A DNA stretch of 30,842 bases from Saccoglossus kowalevskii (Eukaryota; Hemichordata; Enteropneusta; Harrimaniidae), in contig NW_003105105.1 of the NCBI RefSeq assembly GCF_000003605.2, positions 459,298 to 490,139 of the forward strand, given 5' to 3'. A model generated the notes under the pieces. That model made no database searches. It was not told the DNA's origin and saw only the letters and a program-made list of their open reading frames with translations. A program made the translations under genes and the position numbers. This document shows, piece by piece, positions 7,621 to 19,600 of this stretch; the first letter of the stretch is position 1; each line of letters starts with the position of its first letter.

Positions 7621-10600
7621 CTAAAAAGAAATTTCATTTGAATACACATGGATGATGCACCAGAACATTATCTTTATACTGTAGAATACTTTATTTTCGC
7701 TTGGAATTTATTTTCGCTGAAGGGATGCTTCAGTGAAAATAAAATCCAGCGAATATACTTTTTTTCCTATGTCTCACATTCAAAAATCAGTGAAAATAAA
7801 TTTCATACAAAATACCCAAAAAGCTTTTTCAGCGAAAATTAATTCCAGCGAAAATAAAGTATTTTACAGTAAGCTGAGACTACACATAGAATTGCTCTGA
7901 CCCTCAAGACCACCCAAGACAGCAAAAATCTGTGTCCATGGCCGTGTACTGATCTTGTTTTTTTGGTTCTCGAGTGCCTGTCGCGTATTGTACTTGGCTA
8001 GCAGGAAAGCAAAATTTTGCTGGGTTTTGTTGCGTACTGTTGTCGGGTACAAAATGTCTGTCGCATATCTGTCGTGTACCTATTGCGTATATCTATTGCG
8101 TATAGGGAACTTCCATAAGGGCAGTTCATAAATCCTATCATATACCCTATAGAATCCATTACAAATATAAATTCTTTAAGCTGCTGGCATTTCATTTTTT
8201 TCATAACTCTTCTAACATCTATTTGCTACCTTCAGTGTGAATATTTCAGCAATTGAATCACAATGCATTACTGATTTCCAATGTAAATGTATTTCCATAG
8301 GCGATATTGATTCACAATATTCTGTATAGCTACAAATTTGACAACAACTGTTAACAGTACTTTAATTCAGTTTGGTATAGTAATCCACAAATGGTGATGG
8401 GTGTGATACGGAAAATAATTCTACTGCACACTTATCAAGTTTGTGTTTCATTACAGAAGATATGAAAGCATCGATATCAGGTATCAACTAGCTAAGAGCA
8501 TTCACAACCCTTCTATTTACAAATGGTTAGATATGCTAGTATCTAAAAACCTGTATTTAAAAACAGTGACTATACAACATGACACATTACATGGAACTAA
8601 CCTTTCCTTCAGACGGTTTATCTATAATACCATTCAATATCTTGACTGGTAACTTGGAAAAATGAGTTCCTGTCAGGAAATCCTTTCTTTCACCTTTTGG
8701 TAAAGCTCTGTACAGTCAATGTAAATAAAGAATATACGACTTTAGTACCACATGAAATATGATTTGATCATATCACTAATCAACCAATCACCACTCATAG
8801 ATCAATGTAATGGCTTGATTGACCAAATGAAATTTTAGATTTTTTTTTCTGAAGTGAGTGCCATTTGAACATATGATCTTCGGTTTACTACATGTGTATT
8901 TATTCTGTGTATATTTCAAAATGTCTTGCAGTGATTTCTCTTTGTGCAGTACCACTACAGTAGGTGTGTCTTGTTTACCTCAGTTTGAGCTGGACAACAC
9001 GGGCGTTTCCTTCATGCAGTATATGTTGTCACCACTCAAGTCAAGTTGACAATTTTGTTCATCATTTTCATATTGTAATCATCTCGTGAGTGGTATGAGG
9101 CCATCAGACCATAGACATACATTCTTAGTTTACTGGTCAATGATGAAACAACTGTTTATTTGTTTGCAAATTAAACTTGTATATAATCCTTGAATCAAAG
9201 AAAGCTACAGTAATTACTTACTTGACTTGTAGGTACAGTTCATGTATATTCCTACGACATATTTGACATATACCATGTTCAATACTAAATAATTGCTCAC
9301 GCACATATCCACCACGGGCTCTAAGCTGTGAAATAATTGATCAGAAAATTTACTTGTTGGAAAAAATAGCTTGTGATAAATACATGTAATCACATGATTA
9401 TTTGGAAATCAAGTGACCTTCCAAGATGATTTATTTTAAGATGAAAATTTGCTAGTCTTTAGAAGCATGTAATTTTTACACATGTATAATTATGTTTTTA
9501 GGAACTTAATTTTTTTTTTATTTTGTTTCCTGAAAAAGCCAATTTTATCAGGGATACAAGTAATAGCCACCCCCTCCTAAAAATTGATCTGAAATTTGGA
9601 CATTCTTTAAAAATTACTAAGCATCTTCCAAAAACCTATACATATTCTGAAAGCTTAGATGTAGGTTAATACAGTCCACAACTACTACCCTATTTAGACT
9701 TACATAATGATCATCCTTGCATTTTTCAGAACAATATCTTGTGTCCCAATCATGATTTCTATTTGATGTGCTGGGCAGTGATTGGTCAGTTCTGCAGGGC
9801 TGGTTACAATACAAACATAGAGGGCGCCCTTCTGAGTCAACAACCTGAATACAAGAGAAATAAACACAAATGATTTCCAAGTTAAGAAACCAATTGCAGA
9901 ATAAAATTGGTCAGAAATATACTTTTAGTTCATGCTTAAGATATCAGAAGGTCTTTATTGTATGGAGACCAGAACGGTGAACAGTCAAACATTTTGCTAC
10001 CGATAGTTATATTACTAGTACTAGTCTGAGGTCAAGCAAAGGACAGACTGACACAAATACACAGGCATGAAGACTGATTGCTGCTCCATGCAACATATGT
10101 ATATACATTCTTCTGTATTTGCTATATTAAAACAAATGGTTTAGTGTATAGTGTTTTGTGAACATATTCCACCAAAACATACTGATTCAAGGCAGAATCC
10201 GGTAGTTACACAACTATTTGAGTCTACGTGCTATAAACTGATAAAATATACTAAATCTTGTGGTGGTATTACCTGTAATCTGGTACATGTTGCCGTTATA
10301 TCATCATCATCGATAACGTCCTTTGAATCATCTCCGTTTTTATTCCTCCCATCGCTGCATGGTTTGACAGATATGCTCGACATAGATGTACTTGGATCTT
10401 TATCAGGACAGACATGGAAACTATTCTGTTTTATCACTGTGTTGAATGGGTCAAATTCATCATCACTGGGTAAGCTCTTATTTGCATTGTTTGCCAAAGT
10501 TTTTGAGATAACGGAATTAACTGTCCTAGTGGCTTGTGTATTTGACTTACTTCTATTTCCAGGGTAGTGTTTGATATCAGCACTCGTTTTGGGAGATATG

Positions 10601-13600
10601 GAATGGAATTGTGCAGTATCGCTTTGAGTTGCAGAGGTATCCTCTTCATCAGACCAGCAATCATCATGGTCAGCAGCTAGCATCATTAGTTCTTCAATCT
10701 CTTTAGCCTGTTTACTTTTTCTCCTACTATTCTTTTTAGGTGATGTTTTATGTCCTCGTTCAGTCTGCATTCTCTTTGGCGTAATCTTGTGTTTTGCCAC
10801 AACCCTCACAGATCCACCGATGTTCTCTGCTGTCTTCTTTGCCTTCTGTGCAAAATCTTCCTGCTCAGAAAGATGTAATTTTGTAGCTTATTAAAATTGT
10901 ATTAAAATCAATATATACAAATACAGGTATAAAAAAATATATTCATAACCGGTTAAGTGTCTCATTTTTTGCCAAAATAAATTTCAGCAATGAAGGAAAA
11001 TCTCAGAACCAGAATAAAGTCTTTTTTTGCTGTATCGAGCTGTAATTGTGATGTTGATTCAGAAAATTTAAATCAGAAACCCCAAAATAAAATTGTGATG
11101 CGTATTTGTTTAACTGATGTACATAATGACCTGAAACCAATTTATTTTTTGCTGGGTCTATGAAAGTAAACCCTGTGTACTGGGGGTAAAATAAAAACAC
11201 ATCAATAAGCTAAGTTTCTCACCTTAGTAAGGTATCGTTTATTACACTTTCCATGCGATGACTGTTTCTCAAGTATACCATTCAGCATTTCATGTACATT
11301 ATAGAACACTTCGCCACTTTTCCTGACTTGACGTTTTCTTATATCATTAATACTGTGTGAATAAACACAATGGTGAATGGTTATGAGTATCTTTGCTCCA
11401 TCAACCTTGTAAGACAAACAAACAAAATAAGTTTGTAAGGGTAGATTTACAAGGGCATACAACTCCAATATATGTAATGAAGATTGTGTTGGAAATCATA
11501 TGATGCGAACTCACATTCCTTGTGATCAATACAAACCCATATCCAGGGCTTGAAATTAGTATTAGCCCAAGACACACAAACAACCAATATGATGGCTACC
11601 ATTTTCTACATTTAGTAGCCTAACTAGAAGACTGGAAATTTACAAGTTTGGCCTCAAGGTTATGGAATGACCCAAATAATTGAGAAACGCTAAAGCCTTA
11701 AGTGCCACAACCAATCACTGGTAATTACATAAAGTTTAGATAGTTCAAACTGAAAGAATCATGTTTATTAGAAATATGATTCAATACAAGATGACAAAAA
11801 CACACACCATAAACAAGAATCAACCCCCAAACTTAACAATTTTCTCCACAGAATCACTTCTAGGACATAATCATATGATTTCTCATGACCAACAAGATCT
11901 TCAGTACATGTCACCATAATACTTAATCAACTCAGAAATATGGTTGATATCAAATTAATGTTTTAAACTTACACATAGTTTTACTGTAAAATTAGGCAGA
12001 GGGTTCTCCTAACCTGCCTATTCACATAGTTCATACCCACCATAGACTCCGGTCAGTCAAAATGACTATTTTGAACTGTGGGCATTAATCAGTAATTCTG
12101 CCAATGACTGAGAGATAAAATCTAGGTCAGGGGAAGCCCCATGACCCTAAGATTCTTTTACCCTTACGTCACGAACCCACGTGACTGAGGCCATATGGCA
12201 GCGCGGTTAACGGCTGGACAATCACTCTGGTCCTTTCTCTCCGCCTCAAGGACGCTACGGAAAGAGTGGGGTGATTGGGGGGGGGAGGCGCAGAGTCTAT
12301 GGTGGGTATGAACTATGTGACTAGGCGGGTTCGGAGAACCCTCTGCCTAAATTCACTATGTTCAATTACCCACCATGGACTCCGGGTCAGTCAAAATGAC
12401 TATTTTGAACTGTAGGCAGAGTCAGACGCCGATAGGTGGTGGCTTTTCCGAGCAAACAGAAAATGATGAAAGTCTTTTCCCAGTCCAGGATGAAACAAAC
12501 TACAACAAGCCATGCATGGCACAGTCCCTGTTAGTTATCAAATTTAAGATAAATAGTTTTGTTTATAGTAATATAGCTGGAATATAACCATGTCGGGAAT
12601 ATGATTTTTTTAACATTAAAATGATCGACATTTGTATCTGATCGTCAAACAAGTACTTTTCCATATTGAGAGATATTATTGCTCTGGAACATCATTCAAA
12701 ATCAGCCATTTTGAATACATGTATATATATATATAACATATATCATACATATGCACGTCAATTTTGTTTCATGATCTGATTCAAGATGGCCGAATGGCAG
12801 CAATTTTTAGGCTAAAAATCATCAAAATCAAGCATTTCCCGACTGTTTACAGATGGATTTTGTTCAAACCTTGTAAATACGTTGGACATTATAGGACCTT
12901 GATGCACATCATTTTGTTTTACGATCTGATTCAAGATGGCCAAATGGCGCCCCGACAACCAGGGCAGACCTTCCTTCACTTGGTCGAGATCAAAACCCGC
13001 CTATCTAGTTCCCATAGGAGAGCTCGGCGTTATAACAAGCGTTATATCGAGCGGCTGCGTAGTGCGGCCTGGGGAACGACCCCTTCGAACCAAGGTCATC
13101 ATTCTGATGATCCGCATTAGTTCTCGGAGGAACACTGAAGAAACACTGAAGAAACACTGACTAGGCGTTCGGCTAGGGTGCTTAGTGCTAAGCAACACGC
13201 TTGAAATAGCTATACCAACCTTACCTGTGTGTCAAAACTCCATGCCCAGGGACACCAACTGCACGTTGGGTCGAAATTTGAATACTTGGCCCAGCTGGGT
13301 GATTCGAAGGAGATGGCAACTCGCTGGGTGCATCGGTATGTGCAGGTAGGCCCCGCTTAAGTCTAGTGGGGCTAGCCAGTCGAAACGGTGGATGGAGAGA
13401 AGAACCGTGGATGGTGTCTCCATGTGGAACCGATCAAGGAGCACGTACTGATTCAGCCTGCCTAGGTCCAGAACTGGACGCCCGCCACTTGTAGATTTGG
13501 TAGTACGAACACATTTGGGTAGAAGCCTGGACTTAGTTCCTGCTGATCTACCCTGTGTATGGCGCCTTTTCCCAGAAAACTGCTACTTCCTGCCTGATTG

Positions 13601-16600
13601 CTTCCGCCTTGTGACGGTATCCCGTAACAGGATGTCACCACCTGGAAAGGTCCAGGGATTGGTCACCCGCTGTCTCCAAACCGGACTACACCGGCACAAT
13701 CTGTGTATGACAGGGATATGTGGCCACGGGTTCGGCAGTTGCGAGGGGGGTGCTCTCTTCTCCCATGAGGTGAGTTCTCCAAGGCCTGAAGTAGTTACTA
13801 AGTTGAGACCTGGCCACTCGCCGAACACATGCCTGTCCCCCTGGTTGCAGAGGTAAGCGTCAAACACGCTTCCCCCGCTGCCGGAGTAGACGTCCGCCCA
13901 AGGAGGGTGAGGAGCAACCCCCTGGCTCTTTCCTCCCTGGGGGCACGCCACTACTCTTCCCTCCCATGGAAGGGTATGAGCACTTGCCTCCTGGCTGACT
14001 CTGGCTAGCGGACGGCGCCCTAGGGCGTTGTGTTTTCTGTGCTTGGGGTGCCCTCCGCTTGCCCTTGGCAGGGCCAATTGGCTAGCGGATTCGATCTGAA
14101 CCGTCTGGTTCATTGCACTCCGAAGCTACGAGACTGTACCCACTATTCCTCGAACAAAGAGGGTGGAAGATGTCCAGTCTGCGTCACTGAGGTGGGGACG
14201 TACCCCCTGACTCAGCTTGCAGGTGAAAACACACACGTCTAAGGCCCCGTCTCGTTGCGCAGTAGTGGTCCCGCACGGACAAGAGAGGCAGGTGACACTA
14301 GGGGATGTCGCACGTAGATGTGCGGTGGCCCACCAATAAATGTGTCGCCTGGTCTAGGAGGCTGGTGCGTTCTGCCTCCAAGGTCTCAGAGTCCTGGGCG
14401 CGCACAATAATGCGCTCAAGCAACTCGGCCCTCTGGACGTGATGGATCGTCTCAGATTGAGCTGGCGAGAACGCCCATGGAACACGGCTGTCCCCCTTTA
14501 CCCGGTCTGCCCAACGGAAAATTCGTGGTACCGGGGTCTGGGGAAGGAGCCTTGGGATCCAGTTGGGGATATTTTGGTTTCATCCCATACTTTGGGGACT
14601 GATCCCGAAACCACACCGACCGGGTAGCATTTGGTCCAGCGGAAAGTGTTGCATAAAATTTTACCCCACCCGGGGGCCTTAAGCGTTACCTCCTCCGTGG
14701 CTGACCAACGTCCGCCCATCAACACCGTTTGCACGCCCTGTGTCCCACTCCGCACTCGGACGGACAAGGAGAGACGTGCCGACGGGGTTGCTTTGGATCC
14801 CGACGCCCGTGATCCCATAAGCGTTGAAGCAACTGAAACTGGTCGCCTGAGGATCAGGGTGGGGGTGTTTACATCGTATCACTAAGATCGATGGAACTCT
14901 GTATCACCCCATAAGCGTGGCTCACCGAGTCGTTACAGATGAAAGACTCTGAGGGACCGCCCGAGGTACCGACTGTATCTGACACGAGCGAACTGTGTCC
15001 CCTTTTCACTTTATATATGTGAGAGAGAGCATGTTCGACTGTGCGTCTCATGACAGGGTCGGTTCCCTCTGGGGACGCCCGTGGGTCGGTAAGAAGGGAG
15101 TCAAAACCCACATCGGAGACCAGACACAAGGGTAAATTCGTTACCGTTGTACCACTACCGCGTGACGAACCCGGGCTGGCTGAAAGTAGGGGGGTCAACG
15201 AGTGCCCTGCCCTGAAAGCCCTGCCCCATGATCAGAGGCTTGGCTGCCAGCACCCAGTTGGCATTCAGTGCCCGAGGCTCCAGAGGAGGCCCGGTGCAAT
15301 TAGCCTGAGCCTCGGCCTGACCCAAATTAGTGGGAGAGCCGCGGCTGGGAACGGGGGTTCCCCGGAAGAGACGTATTTGAATGCAAACATGATCTACCCG
15401 GCCTGCCAGGGACGCAATTTGCCCAGATAGTCCTTCGACCAAAGCCCTCAACTTGGAGGCAAACCCGGGGCCGTGTGAGGAAGAATCCACAAAGGGATCC
15501 GCGACGGGCCCCATAGGAAGAAAAAACCTCCAGGGGCACAGCCTCATTGTAGCTGGTAAAATTGGGTAAACCACCGCCTGAAAACAGACTGAGGATGCCC
15601 TCCGATCAAGGGGGGGGGGGATATTGGTACCTCCACTGTCGGGCCTCCTACTTGACGTTCCAGTACACGAAGCACCGGTAGCAGAGTGTGAGGACTTTCC
15701 ACTCATGATAAACACGCAACTCACTTTAACCGATTTTTACTGGACGCGCTACCTTGCTGTGAAAAATCAAGCGACGCGAAGCGAGTGAGGAAACATATCA
15801 GATGCAGGTTCTATGCTGCTTAATTCTGAATATAACCACTGCACAGTCGACTCGAAAACGAGTAGACTAAAAAAACGGCGGCAAGTCATGGGAGCTGTCA
15901 TTACATCTATTCATTTCTAAATACGTAGATCAAGCATAAAATGAAGACGACATGCAGTAGTGAAAGGTGCCGCCACGAAACCAACAAGTGGTTACGTTGT
16001 GGCGTTGGGTTTAAATTTTTTTGTTGTGAAAAAAATATTACACACAAAGGGGAAAATGACACAAGGGTAAAGAAGACAAGAAAACCTATCCTACCAGTTA
16101 GAATGTCGAATGCCGCCCAGCAGCAACAACCCAAGCCAGAAACCTGGACAGGAAAAAAGCAAGCTTTCCGGGCAGAGCTCGCTAGATTTCATCTCCATTC
16201 GAGGCGGAGAAAAATCAGAGTGATTGTCCAGTCGTTAACGTCGCTGCCATATGGCCTCGGTCACGTGGTTCGTGACGTAAGGGAAGAGAATCTTGGGGTC
16301 ATGGGGCTTCCCCTGACCTAGATTCTATCACTCCGTCATCGGCAGAATCGCTGATTAATGCCTACAGTTAAAAATAGTCATTTTGACTGACCGGAGTCTA
16401 TGGCAGGTAATTGAACGTAGTGAATTACTATATTTTTGCTGGAATTAATTTTCGCTGAAAAGAAATTTTGGCTGTTTTGTATGAAGTTAATTTTCACTGA
16501 CGAGTTGGAATGTGAAATGTATGAAAAAAAGGAAATTTACCTGATGTTATTTTCACTGATTATGAATCCCTTCAGCATAAATAGTACATCATTTGTGCCA

Positions 16601-19600
16601 AAAATATCATCTGACCATTGGCATACTGTGATGTTATTGCAAACAGTTCACAGCTGATGATCGCAACTTTAATGTTTGCAATATTTTCTTTGAAATTTCA
16701 GTGTTTCGTACATCATTTAAAATACATTCAAAAAGAATATTCAAATCTTGTGGCAAGAAAAAAGAACCACAAGAAAAATCACATACCAGTATAACATATA
16801 TGCATCACACGTAACAGCATTCAAAACTTACCTGTTCCACTGTCTTACAAATCTTTTGACAAGGCGGAGATTGTGTGGATGATGCAGTATATCCGGTAAA
16901 TTGTCTACATCTTTATTTTGTACATCCATCGGGTAAAAACTTGCATTTAGTGGACAGCCAGACTGAAACACAAAAACTTGCATTTAGTGGACAGCCAGAC
17001 TGAAACACGCAATCATATTATGAAGTTATCATCGATATCACTTAATTGGTTTTACTGAAAGCGAGCCATGAGTATTTACAAGCTTTACAATAAGTAATAT
17101 CAGCTGATAAACATTTTATCACGTTTAGTCCTTCTTAGCGATATACCAGGGGAAGGAGGGGGGGTATGTTAAAAAAAAACATGTTCAGTCGAGAGTCGCA
17201 AGTAATTGTTGTTGTGCAGTCTGAAATTATCATATGGCTATGTTAAACATGGTATCATCATCATTCTTTTTTCAGTGTACTGTTCAAGGATACTGTAAAT
17301 AGGGTTATCGTACCTTATCAGCAGTTATATTGACGCTAAACATCACAATTTTGTATGATTAGTCATGTTACAAAAACATGTCCCAAGTTACGCACCAGAT
17401 CAACACTTCTACTTTTGATAATGACGAATAATTTCTCATTTGAAAGTTACTAATATTCACTGGGATTTATTGGAAAAAATCTAAAAATCTCTAAATTTCA
17501 TTGAAGGAGCTCAAAATTTGATTTATGCAAATTAAAAGTGTAGTTGGTATGGGACCAATAATACTTTTTATTATAATTATCATAAATTAAAGCGCCCAGT
17601 ATACACAACACCATAATCTTACCTCATCATACAAATATATTCTATCTGTATATTTACTAGCACTGTAATGAAACCTCTCATGAACCGAAATATGACACCA
17701 CTTATCATCAACCACTGACTTATGTGGCGTGTTTGTATCATTATATTGCTCTTCATCGGTTTTAATCACTGGTTTCATCTTTGGTGTTGCCATGGTTTCC
17801 AAACCATCAGTTGGGTTCTTGTCTATCACAGCATGTGCCGACTTCTTACTTACAGAAGTATCTACTTCTGTGTAGTCAACTATTATGGTGTCATCACTGT
17901 CAGTGGCATCATCAATTTTTGTGAATGTGTCATCAGTTTCTGTAGTGACATCACTAATTTCTGCCATGGTAATTGCATCTTCATTTTCACTTTCTACGAT
18001 GGACTCAATTTCTTTCTGTCTCTGATTTTTGCGAGGTGTGTCACATATCTCACAAAACGGAAGATCGTCATGGTTTTCAAAAGTACATGCTCCACAATTC
18101 CACAATTTTTGTTTTTTATCTGCCTTCATTCTAACATTTGATGTCTTCTGGTCTGGGGTTGAAAAATTATCTCCCAGAATGCAACACATTCCTGAATCAC
18201 TCTCAACATCATCATCTGTCATCAGTTTGTCTCTTTTCATGTTTTTCTGGGTAGGAGTAACACAATCTGTTATTGGTTTATGACTGGTTTTAAGCTTCTT
18301 TCTGATTGGCTGATTCTGGAAGTGTTCTTCATCATCACTAATAACGGTGACCACTGATTGGTTGCCATGCAATAATGATGATTCCTTGATATTACTTCTT
18401 GGTGACGATTTCATCTTTCTTTTTCTTGGAGAGACTTTGTGTTTTGGGGTAAAAAATGACAAGATGCTCTTTTGTCTGGAATCTTGACTCTGCAAAAAGA
18501 GCAATTTAATATTATTGAGAATGTGTGGAAAATAACAAGTTAGAACATACACATTTTCCAGACTTTATTTCATCTGGCATTCACACAAGATATTTCAGCA
18601 TGATGCATTTCCAAAGCAACTTCATAATAAACCACACCCTCGATGGTGGAGGTGCTTCTGTGACAAACAAAAATGGCTGAAAGCAAAATTTCATATTGTT
18701 TGTATTTAAGGCATACAGAACATTGTGGTATTCGTACCTGGCTACTGAAATACAGATCATCATCATCATCATCATCATCTTCTTCTTCATCATCTTCTTG
18801 TTGTTTCCTAGGCAACCAAGCAGCAGCATGAGAAAGAAAGTCCACATCACTTTTATCGCATTCATCTACTTTGAGTTGTTGTAATGTTCCACTCAGTGCA
18901 TGGCTCACAACACTAACCTGTAACCATCAAGTCATTGACAACCCAACATAATGGCATGTTATGAATCCTGATAACGACACATACTTTTTAGCTAGCATGT
19001 CATTTTAATTAATTTAGCTACCCTGTAATTTCATTAATTCAAGATGCAGCTTTAAAATTTAAAATAAAATATATTAAATTTGTTTTAAATATATTCAAAA
19101 TGAAGTATATTCTCAAAATAAGATTGTTGATACTGTAAAATACTTTATTTTAGCTGGAATTATTTCATTAAAAAGACGTTTTGGATGTTTTGTATGGAGT
19201 TTATTTTCACTGGTTTTTGATGAGTTGAATGAAAAATATAGAAAAAAAGTATATTCGCTGGATTTTATTTTCATTTAACCATTCCTTCAGTGAAAATAGT
19301 GAAAATAAATTCAGAGCAAAAGTATTTTACAGTATTTTAGTAGCTAAATTAAAATTGTTGATTAATGCATTGAACCAAATTCACTAATTTGGCTAGGACG
19401 TAACTATTTCAACTACTTTATACTGATGTATAAATACATAATTCCTATATTTACAAGAAAAGTCCTGATCAAAACGAAATTAAAATACAGATGAAGTAAA
19501 AATTGTCAAACCATACAAAAAACATCCAAAATTGAATGATGCATTACAGAATAGCTAGTCAAATATAAACAATTGGATTTTTTTTTTATAATGACAAAAC

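Larger units (their letters stand above)
11992..16426 (-). mobile_element. Decayed DIRS-type tyrosine-recombinase retrotransposon
   Basis: DIRS elements copy through RNA, use a tyrosine recombinase to integrate a circle, and make no sizeable target duplication. Read on the minus strand, the element has a left inverted terminal repeat (16201-16426), a non-coding leader, a GC-rich gag-like region (about 15724-14500), a linker, part of a reverse transcriptase (about 13530-13232) and an AT-rich spacer. An internal complementary region (12293-12419) and a right terminal repeat (11992-12247) follow. The two ITRs are about 90% identical in inverted orientation. No RNase H, methyltransferase or tyrosine recombinase could be found and all frames are broken, so the copy is dead and internally deleted. 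GC content is far above the surrounding introns. It lies in ZRANB3 intron 15 in the same sense as the gene. Confidence 0.87.

Noticed and set aside
10151-10567. 138-codon plus-strand frame
   Set aside because: Antisense shadow of ZRANB3 exon 16.
14030-15430. Several plus-strand frames in the GC-rich block
   Set aside because: The block's readable protein (reverse transcriptase) is on the minus strand; the plus-strand frames show no motif and exist because GC-rich DNA has few stops.
17722-18141. 139-codon plus-strand frame
   Set aside because: Antisense shadow of ZRANB3 exon 13, which contains the PIP box and NZF finger.
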